A stretch of DNA of 60,484 nt from Levilactobacillus wangkuiensis (GCF_016861605.1 NZ_BOLM01000016.1:1-60484); one strand, 5' to 3'. Shown: positions 38,395 through 46,129, counted from the stretch's first letter. The notes: generated by a model from the letters alone, not told the origin. Program-made: numbers and translations.

Positions 38395-39282
38395 TTATCT
38401 CTCCTTAATCCGCAACACGCGGTTGCCGCGCTTGTTCATCCGATTGGTCACAACGAAGTTAGTCGATGTACCAACCTCGGTCGCAAGCATTGCCGCTCGG
38501 ACCTTGTTTTCAGTAGTTTTGATGTCGTTGGTGTAGGTTTTAAGCCCTTCTTTGAGCTGTTCACGTTGAGTAAGTAGCTTGTCCAAATCATCGTCTAAGA
38601 TGACTGGTTGGCCCTCAGTCTCGTGATGAAGCTTATTTAAGACGTTGGTAGTTGAATCGGAACCATCAATCTCTGGCGGAATGCCTTGGATGATATGCTT
38701 CTCCCACCAGTCAATAAGTTGCTGACGCATAGTAGCAATTAATTGGTCGTCCCGGTCAATTCGCTTAGTCAAGAAGTGGTGACCGCCAATTAACGTGGCA
38801 AAGTAGCAGTAAGGACGATTAAGAACCATCATGTAATGTTGAACTTGTAGCAGGTAAGCGGGTGGAACTTCGTCGTCCGTCCACTCTGAAGACTTGAACT
38901 CCATAGCTGTTTTGATTTCCAAGAATCCGGGTTCGCCAACGATATCCCGATCGATGTCTGCCCGAAGGAAGTCATACTCAGGGTCAACAAACGTTTTGTT
39001 TTGACGGTGTACCTTCTTGCCGGTTTGGCGCTGAAACTCCTGAGCTAAGATAGGTTCCATGATGTTTCCCCAATGAGTAAACTCGTTTCCAGTATCATCG
39101 ATAGGCAATCGACCAGTCTTATCAGCCCATACTTCATATGGAGACCGCCAGCTGTTGAATCCTAGGATAGCTGAGGCATCAGAACCGCCGATGCCTTTGC
39201 GGCGATGTTCCAACCACTGGTAACGATTCATTTTGTAGGTCATCTCGACCTTGGGACGTGGTCTTTCTTTTACTTGGTCCAT
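38395..39282 (-). CDS. YqaJ-type viral exonuclease, RecT partner
   Basis: 295 residues. YqaJ motifs: WLEHRRKGIGGSDASAILGF at residues 24-43, GNIMEPILAQEF, DIDRDIVGEPGFLEIKTA with the D and E-x-K nuclease residues. It digests one strand of double-stranded ends so that RecT can anneal. The C-terminal third is helical. Confidence 0.93.
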   Translation of the reverse strand: MDQVKERPRPKVEMTYKMNRYQWLEHRRKGIGGSDASAILGFNSWRSPYEVWADKTGRLPIDDTGNEFTHWGNIMEPILAQEFQRQTGKKVHRQNKTFVDPEYDFLRADIDRDIVGEPGFLEIKTAMEFKSSEWTDDEVPPAYLLQVQHYMMVLNRPYCYFATLIGGHHFLTKRIDRDDQLIATMRQQLIDWWEKHIIQGIPPEIDGSDSTTNVLNKLHHETEGQPVILDDDLDKLLTQREQLKEGLKTYTNDIKTTENKVRAAMLATEVGTSTNFVVTNRMNKRGNRVLRIKER

Positions 39283-39494
39283 TATTTTTCCTCCTCAAGC
39301 TCTGGCTGCCAAGCAACCAGCTTGTCATTGATACTATAAAGCCGGTCAATTTCTTCATCGTCCAGCCGATTGTCTTCGGCTAACCGCTGAACCTCTTGAA
39401 AAAGTTCGGATTTAATATCCGCCAGCTCTGATAGGTTAGAAACGCCAATTGGCTTTGGCATAAAAGTTCCTGGCACATTTGTCATCATGTCCAT
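39282..39494 (-). CDS. 70-residue acidic early protein
   Basis: ATG 39494 behind GGAGGTAATC. Helical with DNRLDDEEIDRLYSINDKLV. Its stop shares a base with the nuclease start. Unknown function. Confidence 0.6.
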   Translation of the reverse strand: MDMMTNVPGTFMPKPIGVSNLSELADIKSELFQEVQRLAEDNRLDDEEIDRLYSINDKLVAWQPELEEEK

Positions 39495-39643
39495 GAGATT
39501 ACCTCCGATTTTCGTAGGGCCGTGCTTACGACTTGCTTTTTAACACGTTTCATAAAGCCTTCATCCGTGTCGATGCGTTGGATGCTTGGGTCTGGCTGGT
39601 TAATTCGTGTGACAGCTTGCTGACCAAACTTACGGTCATACAT
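39485..39643 (-). CDS. 52-residue basic early protein
   Basis: ATG 39643, ten bases after AGGAGG; the frame extends upstream over the neighbouring gene. Contains FMKRVKKQVVSTALRKSEV. Unknown function. Confidence 0.5.
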   Translation of the reverse strand: MYDRKFGQQAVTRINQPDPSIQRIDTDEGFMKRVKKQVVSTALRKSEVISWT

Positions 39644-39657
39644 GTACGAGGTACCTC

Positions 39658-39780
39658 CTAAAGCCATTGCCATACGCCACCTTTCGGAGTAGAATTAACG
39701 CTAAAGAAGTATGAGAGATACTTTTTATCTTCGAGTTCTGACGGCCAGGTCAGGGCTCTTTTTTTATGCCAAATTTTCAT
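39658..39780 (-). CDS. 40-residue early protein
   Basis: ATG 39780 behind GGAGGAC. Basic start (KIWHKKRALTWPSELEDKK). Its ATG overlaps the upstream TGA. Unknown function. Confidence 0.5.
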   Translation of the reverse strand: MKIWHKKRALTWPSELEDKKYLSYFFSVNSTPKGGVWQWL

Positions 39781-39953
39781 TTTTTGTCCTCCAATCCAAA
39801 ATAGTCATTACGCCAAGACTTCCAGCCACCGACCGTCTCAACGTGTTTACGGAAGCGGTAACCGGCGTAGAAAAGGCCTACAATACTGCCGATCCACGTG
39901 GCTGCTTCACCAAAATAGAAGCACCAAAAATCGTAAATGCTTTGCAAAATCAT
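39777..39953 (-). CDS. 58-residue early membrane-type protein
   Basis: ATG 39953 behind AAGGAGGAA. One aromatic-rich hydrophobic segment (FYFGEAATWIGSIVGLFYAG) followed by basic and aromatic residues. It may sit in the membrane; superinfection or replication-anchor roles are possible but unproven. Confidence 0.55.
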   Translation of the reverse strand: MILQSIYDFWCFYFGEAATWIGSIVGLFYAGYRFRKHVETVGGWKSWRNDYFGLEDKK

Positions 39954-39965
39954 TTTTCTTCCTCC

Positions 39966-40298
39966 TTACCACGGTAATTCTTCCCAGTGACGATCTAAGA
40001 AATCTGCCATGGGACCAGCCTTGAACAGCCAACGTGAGCCTTTTCCTGTAGCCTCATGAATCTCATGTCGGTCAATCATGTCTTGAATTTCGCGTGAATA
40101 ATGGGGATTGTATAAAACGTTGTCCTTAATCCAGTCCGTTGACTTTTTCCCGGCCCATTCACGTAAATCCTGCATGGTCCAAGTTCGACCTGTAAGTGCC
40201 TGACTGCGAAGACTATCAAGTTCATCCCGTTCAACTAGCTCTAAGCTATCTGGTACCACCGCCCGAGCCTTAAATTCAATTACCTGTGGTGCTTTCAT
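39966..40298 (-). CDS. DUF771-family early protein
   Basis: 110 residues. DUF771 pattern in the C-terminal half: LTGRTWTMQDLREWAGKKST, IKDNVLYNP, GSRWLFKAGPMADFLDRHW. Widespread in Firmicutes phage early regions; probably a DNA-binding (excisionase-like) fold. Confidence 0.78.
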   Translation of the reverse strand: MKAPQVIEFKARAVVPDSLELVERDELDSLRSQALTGRTWTMQDLREWAGKKSTDWIKDNVLYNPHYSREIQDMIDRHEIHEATGKGSRWLFKAGPMADFLDRHWEELPW

Positions 40299-40302
40299 CT
40301 TG

Positions 40303-40800
40303 TCACCCTCCTACTCGTGCATTGGCTTCGTCAAAAACTTGATGGATATCGATTCCAGCATATTCTGCTTTGGCTACAATATCGGTGTTTTCAGACATGA
40401 TCTCTTCGGCATACTCTTTGAAATAATCTCGTATGAGTAAGATTTGCTGTGACGACCGAGCTTCCGGTTTAGTCGTCATGGCCTGGTCGAACGCTTCTTC
40501 TAACGCACGCCGGTCGTCCTCTTCTTTGCGTTGCTGGAAGAGTGTTGCCATAACATCGTCATAACGTTTGCTGCTCTTCAAGAAAGAAAGAACACCGTAA
40601 TCCTTACGGGCGCCAGAGAATGCCAACAAGATACTATGCAGCGCGTGTGCCAACCCAGCTCGCATCCCCTTGTCGCTAGTACGCTGCCCATTCGCTAAAC
40701 GGGTCAGTTGACCATCGGAGATATGAACTTTTTGAGCGACGTCCCTACGCACCACTCCTGCCAGATCCAAAGTTAATTGTTCGGCAAATTTATTCTGCAT
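40303..40800 (-). CDS. HTH-containing early protein
   Basis: 165 residues. The N-terminus holds an HTH-like stretch (DVAQKVHISDGQLTRLANGQR, about 19-40). The rest is helical and charged. May be a transcription or replication regulator; no family recognised. Confidence 0.6.
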   Translation of the reverse strand: MQNKFAEQLTLDLAGVVRRDVAQKVHISDGQLTRLANGQRTSDKGMRAGLAHALHSILLAFSGARKDYGVLSFLKSSKRYDDVMATLFQQRKEEDDRRALEEAFDQAMTTKPEARSSQQILLIRDYFKEYAEEIMSENTDIVAKAEYAGIDIHQVFDEANARVGG

Positions 40801-40862
40801 GCTGTCACTTCCTTCTAACTGTCAATTTGATGTAAGGCATTTGACAGCCATAATCGTTATAC

Positions 40863-41033
40863 TTAAGCCATAGCTTCAAAGACTTGGTCAGCTGTCTCAT
40901 TAGCAATTTGTGCCTTAGCAACCACAACTAAGTTTTCTAATAGCTGATCGTTATCAGCTGTTAGTTCTTCAATGAACTTAGCTGGATGATTTGACGTGCC
41001 AGCTACCATTTCAATTTTTTCTTGCCGTGTCAT
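40863..41033 (-). CDS. 56-residue acidic early protein
   Basis: ATG 41033 behind AGGAGGTG. All-helical (KFIEELTADNDQLLENLVVVAKAQ). Unknown function. Second gene of the early operon body. Confidence 0.55.
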   Translation of the reverse strand: MTRQEKIEMVAGTSNHPAKFIEELTADNDQLLENLVVVAKAQIANETADQVFEAMA

Positions 41034-41047
41034 TTTGACACCTCCTA

Positions 41048-41110
41048 TTAGTTTGATGAGTAGTTTCCAATCACAAGAATTAGTAATCCTGCTGCTAGAA
41101 CTTGGAGCAT
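41048..41110 (-). CDS. 20-residue hydrophobic peptide
   Basis: ATG 41110 behind GGGGGTGA. LQVLAAGLLILVIG is one membrane-spanning stretch. Too short to classify; well placed ribosome site and gap-free fit support translation. Confidence 0.4.
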   Translation of the reverse strand: MLQVLAAGLLILVIGNYSSN

Positions 41111-41144
41111 AGTGTCACCCCCGTTCTTTGGAAAAAATAATATT

Positions 41145-41165
41145 AGTCACCTCTTTTGGTACAAT
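41145..41165 (+). promoter_or_regulatory. Extended -10 promoter, copy 1
   Basis: TGGTACAATT with TCACC upstream; the block up to the AAGGAGGTGATAA ribosome site matches the block at 41640-41686. No clear -35. Confidence 0.6.
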
Positions 41166-41188
41166 TAGTGCGTAAGGAGGTGATAATC

Positions 41189-41437
41189 ATGGAAAAAGCA
41201 GAATTTGAAGAGCGCTTCAACAAAATTGTTAAAACTGCCTTGGACGACCAGAATACTGAAAAGTTTGTATCAACAATTGGAGATTCCGTAACCGAAATCA
41301 TTAACAATAATTCGGATAGTAATCTCATAGCATCAAAGATCGCCACTAAAGTTAGCAGCAGCTTTCAAGTATCCACTCTTCGAGCAGTTCATAACCTTCT
41401 AGAAGAGTTCTTAGTTGACGACACATCAGCTAAGTAA
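41189..41437 (+). CDS. 82-residue hypothetical protein, convergent with 41426-41611
   Basis: ATG 41189 behind AAGGAGGTGATAATC. All-helical, acidic (FEERFNKIVKTALDDQNTEKF, then LRAVHNLLEEFLVDD). Reads against the early operon and overlaps the 3' end of the opposite gene by 12 bp. Its promoter is a copy of that of the DUF2513 gene. Probably expressed in the lysogen. Confidence 0.6.
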   Translation: MEKAEFEERFNKIVKTALDDQNTEKFVSTIGDSVTEIINNNSDSNLIASKIATKVSSSFQVSTLRAVHNLLEEFLVDDTSAK

Positions 41438-41611
41438 TTCTTTCTCTACGCTTCTCATGCTTTGCCGGATGTCATTTTTGACTATTTTGGACAATTCATC
41501 CGATGACAATGACGTTTCGTGACGCTCTTGGTTACTAGCGATAACCTTGAGCGTTTTATTTAAGCTACGAAGTTCTGTAAGAACTGCACTTTGGAATTCT
41601 TCTTTCTTCAT
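41426..41611 (-). CDS. 61-residue coiled-coil protein of the early operon
   Basis: Starts after a GAGGAGGTGAGCTG block shared with 42063-42260. Helical throughout (LTELRSLNKTLKVIASNQE). Convergent with and overlapping the plus-strand gene at 41189-41437. Function unknown. Confidence 0.6.
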   Translation of the reverse strand: MKKEEFQSAVLTELRSLNKTLKVIASNQERHETSLSSDELSKIVKNDIRQSMRSVEKELLS

Positions 41612-41639
41612 CAGCTCACCTCCTCAGGCTACCGATATC

Positions 41640-41660
41640 ACTCACCTTCTCTGGTACAAT
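41640..41660 (+). promoter_or_regulatory. Extended -10 promoter, copy 2
   Basis: TGGTACAATT (41652-41661) followed by AAGGAGGTGATAA, nearly the same as copy 1 at 41145-41189. Drives the DUF2513 gene. Confidence 0.6.
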
Positions 41661-41685
41661 TGATACTTGAAGGAGGTGATAAATT

Positions 41686-42066
41686 ATGAAACTTAATCAT
41701 GAATGTGTCAGAGATTTGCTCTTACTATTAGAACTCGTTCCTTATGACGGCGGCTCGGAATCGGACTTGCAGCAAGTAATTGAATCCTCTAATATCTCTG
41801 ATCTTTTTGACCTAGATACGTTTTACTATACTTTTATCGAACTGATAGATGGTGGCTTCGTTGATGGCAGAAAGTATCAACAGATGCCTGATGCTTATGC
41901 CTTTACGAAGATTACGTACAAAGGTCATGAATTTCTCGACAATATCCGAGATAACACGAATTGGGAGGAAACCAAATCTACAATTGCTTCTAAGATGGGT
42001 TCTGCTTCATTAAACATTTTTAGCTCAGTTGCAGCTAAGCTAATTGAAAACAAATTCGGTCTTTAG
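41686..42066 (+). CDS. DUF2513-family protein
   Basis: 126 residues with the DUF2513 plan: MKLNHECVRDLLLLLE at the N-terminus, FIELIDGGFVDG, then ITYKGHEFLDNIRDNTNWEETK and a C-terminus IFSSVAAKLIENKFGL. The family is common near phage switches; function is unknown (winged-helix-like by appearance). Antisense to the early operon and overlapping the opposite gene by four bases at the 3' end. Confidence 0.85.
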   Translation: MKLNHECVRDLLLLLELVPYDGGSESDLQQVIESSNISDLFDLDTFYYTFIELIDGGFVDGRKYQQMPDAYAFTKITYKGHEFLDNIRDNTNWEETKSTIASKMGSASLNIFSSVAAKLIENKFGL

Positions 42067-42260
42067 CTTTTTAATTTAATTTCTACACCGTCCACTAGTG
42101 CAAACAGATTATCCTTTGCTAGTGGATATTTTTGTTCAATTCGTTTCATCTCACTATCAGTAAAGGTAACTGCGGCAAACAAATTATCATCAACAGAGAC
42201 ATTTACCAAGTGATTAAAACCACCTGACTTGTAAAAATGAATCACTTCATGTTTCTTCAT
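42063..42260 (-). CDS. 65-residue early protein after the Cro-like gene
   Basis: Its ATG overlaps the stop of the Cro-like gene (TGATG), so it is translationally coupled. Beta-rich (LVNVSVDDNLFAAVTFTDSEM). Convergent with the DUF2513 gene. Unknown function. Confidence 0.6.
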   Translation of the reverse strand: MKKHEVIHFYKSGGFNHLVNVSVDDNLFAAVTFTDSEMKRIEQKYPLAKDNLFALVDGVEIKLKS

Positions 42261-42505
42261 CAGCTCACCTCCTCAGGCTTTTTGATACTATTTGTATCAA
42301 AATTAAGCAAAAATATATCAGGAAATAGGATTGCTAAATCCTTTTCAAAGAAATTAGCATATTTAACAGCTAATTTAGCGCTCGGATTCGTTGCACCGTT
42401 TTCAATTTTTCTAACTGTTATTTCAGCAATACCAAGTTCGTTAGCAAGTTCTTCCTGAGTAAGACAAGCTTCTACACGAGAACTTTTTAGACATTTTCGA
42501 ATCAT
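42260..42505 (-). CDS. Cro-like XRE-family regulator
   Basis: 81 residues from ATG 42505 behind GAGGCG. HTH at about residues 14-35 (LTQEELANELGIAEITVRKIENG). First gene of the early operon, divergent from the CI-like repressor. Its 3' part carries one 15-bp operator (42284-42298). Confidence 0.82.
   Translation of the reverse strand: MIRKCLKSSRVEACLTQEELANELGIAEITVRKIENGATNPSAKLAVKYANFFEKDLAILFPDIFLLNFDTNSIKKPEEVS
42284..42298. promoter_or_regulatory. Repressor operator inside the Cro-like gene
   Basis: GATACTATTTGTATC, embedded in a longer perfect palindrome with TTTT/AAAA flanks. It has the same GATAC-N5-GTATC plan as the operators at 42524-42650 but lies 230 bp away, so looping is possible. 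Confidence 0.6.
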
Positions 42506-42523
42506 TTTTTTCGCCTCAATTCC

Positions 42524-42650
42524 GATACATAACGTATCAACAATCATAATGATACACGATACATTACGTATCGTCAATAGAAAAAAGGTACTTTTTGTAT
42601 CTTTTATTGAACCAGATACTTTTTGTATCTATAATGATACGTATAATATC
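42524..42650. promoter_or_regulatory. Switch operators and divergent promoters
   Basis: Five 15-bp sites of the form GATAC-N5-GTATC: 42524-42538, 42558-42572, 42587-42601 (one mismatch), 42615-42629, 42636-42650 (right half ATATC). Early promoter on the minus strand: -35 TTGACG (42577-42572), -10 TATCAT (42554-42549), 17-bp spacing, with the second site between. The plus-strand repressor promoter has -10 TATAAT at 42642-42647 inside the fifth site. Confidence 0.82.
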
Positions 42651-42668
42651 AATTAAGGAGGACTATTA

Positions 42669-43010
42669 ATGGCTTCTTCTACTTTTGGAACTCGTTTGAA
42701 GTACTTGCGCAATCAACTCGATCGAACGCAAGATGATGTAGCAAAAGCTATTGGAACTAGTAGGGCTGCATATTCTCATTTGGAAAATGGACGCAACGAG
42801 CCCGACAACACAATGCTTATAAAGCTAGCTAACTACTATGGAGTAACAACTGACTATCTTTTAGGTCACAAAGTTGACCTCGGTGATGTGCCCGTTGCCG
42901 CCCATATTGATGGCGATCTAGCTGATTTAACCGAAGAAGAACGCCAAGAAATAAGAGACTATATTGAGTTCAAAAAGGCGCAGTACAAAAAGCGTCATGA
43001 AAAGGACTGA
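42669..43010 (+). CDS. CI-like repressor (XRE HTH, no peptidase domain)
   Basis: 113 residues. HTH at about residues 17-39 (RTQDDVAKAIGTSRAAYSHLENGR), then a short helical C-terminus. It lacks the S24 auto-cleavage domain of lambda CI, so induction should rely on the ImmA-like protein encoded next, as in ICEBs1 and related phages. It reads away from the operators. Confidence 0.85.
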   Translation: MASSTFGTRLKYLRNQLDRTQDDVAKAIGTSRAAYSHLENGRNEPDNTMLIKLANYYGVTTDYLLGHKVDLGDVPVAAHIDGDLADLTEEERQEIRDYIEFKKAQYKKRHEKD

Positions 43011-43015
43011 GTTTA

Positions 43016-43423
43016 TTGAATAGACTTGAAACCTTAATGGCGCAATATTCGGAAATTGCTTTTAGCTTCAAGAGGTTACCAGTGCGCCTGAGCGGCCTGG
43101 CAATCGGTGATGAGGTCGCCCTTAACGAAAGAAAAACACCCGACCAACTATGTCAATGGATACTAGAGGAAATTGGTCATGTTGAAACTTCGGTTGGCGA
43201 CATTACCGATTATAGATCGTTAGAGAATATGAAACAGGAACGACGGGCTCGTGTTTGGGGATTTACTCACTTGCTGACACGGGCTGACATGGACCGTTTA
43301 CGTCGCGAATATGCGTGTGAGGAGTCCGACTATCCAGCGGCCGATGATGTTGGCGTTGAACTGCCATACCTGCATGAAGTTGGTCTTGCATATGGACTGC
43401 ACTACAAACATGTTTTAGATTGA
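43016..43423 (+). CDS. ImmA/IrrE-type anti-repressor peptidase
   Basis: 135 residues, TTG start, five bases after the repressor stop. The zinc motif region reads LCQWILEEIGHVETSVGD: the usual H-E-x-x-H has Glu in place of the first His, a variant that is frequent in phage members. The family cleaves the adjacent repressor on DNA damage. With a changed motif, activity or metal ligand is uncertain. Confidence 0.8.
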   Translation: MNRLETLMAQYSEIAFSFKRLPVRLSGLAIGDEVALNERKTPDQLCQWILEEIGHVETSVGDITDYRSLENMKQERRARVWGFTHLLTRADMDRLRREYACEESDYPAADDVGVELPYLHEVGLAYGLHYKHVLD

Positions 43424-43435
43424 AGGGACTACGAG

Positions 43436-44911
43436 ATGTCAATAAGGGATATTTTTCGAATATCTGAATTCAAAAAACAGATCATTCATTTAAAAGAAGC
43501 TAACGAAGCTTTATCAAAGAACAACTTAGAACTGGAACAGTCAAAAAAAGAAATGCTTATGAATAGCACCCACTTAAAGTCACAAATTCAGACAGCTCTT
43601 CAGAAAAATAAAGAGCTGTCTGAAAAGGCCAGCCTCAAGCTATCTCTTCACGAAGCTGAACCAATAAAACTTGATAAAATTATAACTCTAAAAACTGCAA
43701 AGCTGTCTAAATTATCTGAAGGCGAAAAAAAGTTGCAATCTACCTTCCAAAAAATCATTGCAACAAATAAGTCCGAAGTTAAGGAGCTTAAAAATGAGAT
43801 TGGTCAGCTAATTGATCAAAAAGAAAATATTCGGGCAGATATTAGCGACCTTGAGCCTGATTTAGAAATGAGTTCGTACGGCTTATACAGGCCACAATAC
43901 GATTTTTCAACGTCGTTAGAATACAAAGACACGCTTATAAATTTGCGTGAGCAACAGAAGGCTATGATTAAAGATAAGACAGCGGTTACTTATAATCCGA
44001 ATTGGATAGTCAACGATAGCAAAGCCGAAGGCAGAAAAATGACTCGAAATAGCATAAAGTCCATTCTTAGAAGTTTTAATAACGAATGCACTGAGGCTAT
44101 TAATAAAGCAACCTATTCTAACTACGATAGAATAAGTAGGCGTATCACGAGATCGTTTGAACAACACAATAAGATGTACAGCGTTGATGACGTCGCTATA
44201 AAGATTGATTATCTTAACTTGAAGCTAGATGAATTGAACCTTGCTTTTGCTTATCGCCAGAAATCCCAGGAAGAAAAAGAAATTTTACGTGAGCAACGTG
44301 CCCAAGAGCGTGAAGAAAAAGCATTGCAACGCGAAATTGCTTCAAAACGTAAGAAAATCGACAAAGAAATCAAACATTATACTCAAGCAATTCAAGAACT
44401 AGAAGAAAAGTCTAAAGAAGAACCCTCTAACCAAAACTTGCTTGCAGAAATTCAAAAGCTTAAAAACGAACTAGAAGCACAGCAGAACCAAAAGACTGAA
44501 GTTGACTACCGCGAGCAGCATGCAACTGCCGGGTATGTCTACATTATCTCCAATATCGGATCGTTTGGTAGAAACATTTTTAAAATTGGTGTGACACGTC
44601 GATTAGAACCTATGGACAGGATTAATGAACTAAGCAGCGCGTCAGTCCCTTTTAAGTTCGATGTGCACGCTTTAATTTTCAGTGAAGATGCTTACAAATT
44701 AGAATCGGAACTTCATAACAAATTCACAGGTAATCGTGTCAATAAAGTAAACAACAGAAAAGAATATTTCTCTATAACCATCGGAGAGGTAGAGAACGAG
44801 CTTAAAAAATATAAAGATATGACAGTTGACTTCAGAGAAAAGCCTGAAGCGAATGAGTATCGTGAAACCCTAGCATTAGAAAATAGTATTGGCAATGCTA
44901 CGCACGGTTAA
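43436..44911 (+). CDS. DUF4041 protein with C-terminal GIY-YIG (T5orf172) nuclease domain
   Basis: 491 residues. Coiled coil at about 15-65 and again at 280-360; between them the DUF4041-like region (about 150-270). The C-terminus holds GYVYIISNIGSFGRNIFKIGVTRR (about 367-390), the GIY-YIG core of the T5orf172 type, and a closing E in NRKEYFS. It follows repressor and ImmA on the lysogeny transcript, the place where phages keep superinfection-protection genes. A defence function is inference. Lower G+C than the structural genes suggests separate origin. Confidence 0.82.
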   Translation: MSIRDIFRISEFKKQIIHLKEANEALSKNNLELEQSKKEMLMNSTHLKSQIQTALQKNKELSEKASLKLSLHEAEPIKLDKIITLKTAKLSKLSEGEKKLQSTFQKIIATNKSEVKELKNEIGQLIDQKENIRADISDLEPDLEMSSYGLYRPQYDFSTSLEYKDTLINLREQQKAMIKDKTAVTYNPNWIVNDSKAEGRKMTRNSIKSILRSFNNECTEAINKATYSNYDRISRRITRSFEQHNKMYSVDDVAIKIDYLNLKLDELNLAFAYRQKSQEEKEILREQRAQEREEKALQREIASKRKKIDKEIKHYTQAIQELEEKSKEEPSNQNLLAEIQKLKNELEAQQNQKTEVDYREQHATAGYVYIISNIGSFGRNIFKIGVTRRLEPMDRINELSSASVPFKFDVHALIFSEDAYKLESELHNKFTGNRVNKVNNRKEYFSITIGEVENELKKYKDMTVDFREKPEANEYRETLALENSIGNATHG

Positions 44912-44980
44912 AGCATTGTTTAATTACTGTGTCCACACCCGATGACGTTAAAAGCTGACTACATACCACGGGAGGAAATT

Positions 44981-45367
44981 ATGAAGGAACATAGGATCCT
45001 ATCTCTTATAGTTACAACAATTGCTTTCGTTTCTGTATCAGCAGTAAGCTTGACTGCTCATGCAGCATCTACCTCACCATCTAGTCTTCGTGGCTATTAT
45101 ATAGGTGATAATCACCTTTTATGGGTAACCAAGAAGTCACTACATGAAGGAGCTCCACAGGCCGATGTGTATTCGTACCATATTCGTAGCGTCTCAAAAA
45201 GTGGTAATACTTATAAATTCCGAACTAGTTTCACATTAGGAAATACAATTTATCCGACCATTAAAATTAGAAAAACGGGCTACCATAAGGTGCGTTTAGT
45301 TGGTATGGCATCGATGCACAAAGTTACAAAAGCGCACTACTACCGCTACGCTAACGGGGGCTACTAA
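44981..45367 (+). CDS. Small secreted protein 1
   Basis: 128 residues from ATG 44981 behind GGGAGGAAATT. Signal peptide about 1-30 with A-x-A cleavage (TAHAAS). The mature part is Lys/Tyr/Gly-rich and beta-predicted (YYIGDNHLLWVTKKSL; TIKIRKTGYHKVRLVG). It belongs to a run of three secreted proteins beside the integrase. Probably acts at the cell surface of the lysogen. Confidence 0.65.
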   Translation: MKEHRILSLIVTTIAFVSVSAVSLTAHAASTSPSSLRGYYIGDNHLLWVTKKSLHEGAPQADVYSYHIRSVSKSGNTYKFRTSFTLGNTIYPTIKIRKTGYHKVRLVGMASMHKVTKAHYYRYANGGY

Positions 45368-45370
45368 TTT

Positions 45371-45767
45371 ATGAAAAATCGAAATATCATTACTGCATTT
45401 CTGGTACTTTTCTCACTAATTATAGTATTTGCAACTAGTGATAGTGCTTCTGCTTCATCTATTCCAACCGGTCATGAACGCTGGGTAACTCTCACTCGTA
45501 ATGTGAAAGTTTACAAATCATCTAACAATCCCAATGTCTGACAGCTATTCTGTCAGTACCTATACTGCCATTGTTACAAAATCTATCCGAATCTATCAGT
45601 ACACTAAGGGTACCATGTATACGCCATCTCATCGCGTTCGTAGTTTTAAGCTTCACCGTGGCCAAATTATCCACATAAAAAATGGAACCTATACGAATTG
45701 GAAAGTATATGGTCGCAAATACGTAAACAAGCATTATGAAACTGGTAGTAACCGTTTTAAAGGATGA
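45371..45767 (+). pseudogene. Small secreted protein 2, frameshifted
   Basis: Frame 1 (45371-45541) encodes a signal peptide and the start of an SH3-like domain (WVTLTRNVKVYKS), then stops. Frame 2 (45534-45767, +1) continues with YTAIVTKSIRIYQYTKG and RSFKLHRGQIIHI, which parallels the third protein (YVTRNITVYKFIRG; LKLHYGKTIHV). So one gene was probably split by a frameshift near 45535, although two overlapping genes cannot be excluded. Confidence 0.55.
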
Positions 45768-45818
45768 TTCACGAGCTACTAGTTTAGATTAATCAAATAC
45801 ATCTATCGGGAGGAAATT

Positions 45819-46127
45819 ATGAAAAAAATCTGGATCACCCTCGTTTCAGCAATTGCTTTAACCATGTTTATCAGTACCTCAGCAAATGCCAGTCACTATA
45901 AACGTGCGTATGTCACTCGCAACATTACCGTATATAAATTCATCCGAGGTGATTGCTATGCAACTAATCGCCTGGGTCATCATCTAAAATTACATTATGG
46001 AAAAACTATCCATGTTGCGCCCTTCTATCACATGGGAAAGGACGGCTATTTCTTGAAAGTAAACGGCCACGGATCAAAACTATATTATGCACGAACGAAC
46101 AGTTCTAAATGGTTTACACGATATTAA
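45819..46127 (+). CDS. Small secreted protein 3
   Basis: 102 residues, same GGGAGGAAATTATGAA start site as protein 1. Signal peptide 1-24 (ANAS cleavage). The mature part is basic, with VTRNITVYKFIRG, LHYGKTIHV and YFLKVNG, as in bacterial SH3-like wall-binding folds. It shares its plan with the frameshifted gene before it. Confidence 0.65.
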   Translation: MKKIWITLVSAIALTMFISTSANASHYKRAYVTRNITVYKFIRGDCYATNRLGHHLKLHYGKTIHVAPFYHMGKDGYFLKVNGHGSKLYYARTNSSKWFTRY

Positions 46128-46129
46128 CA

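Noticed and set aside
41640..42281. CRISPR-like or phage-encoded repeat array near the switch
   Set aside because: Only two copies of each block, no regular spacers; better explained by duplicated promoters and start regions.
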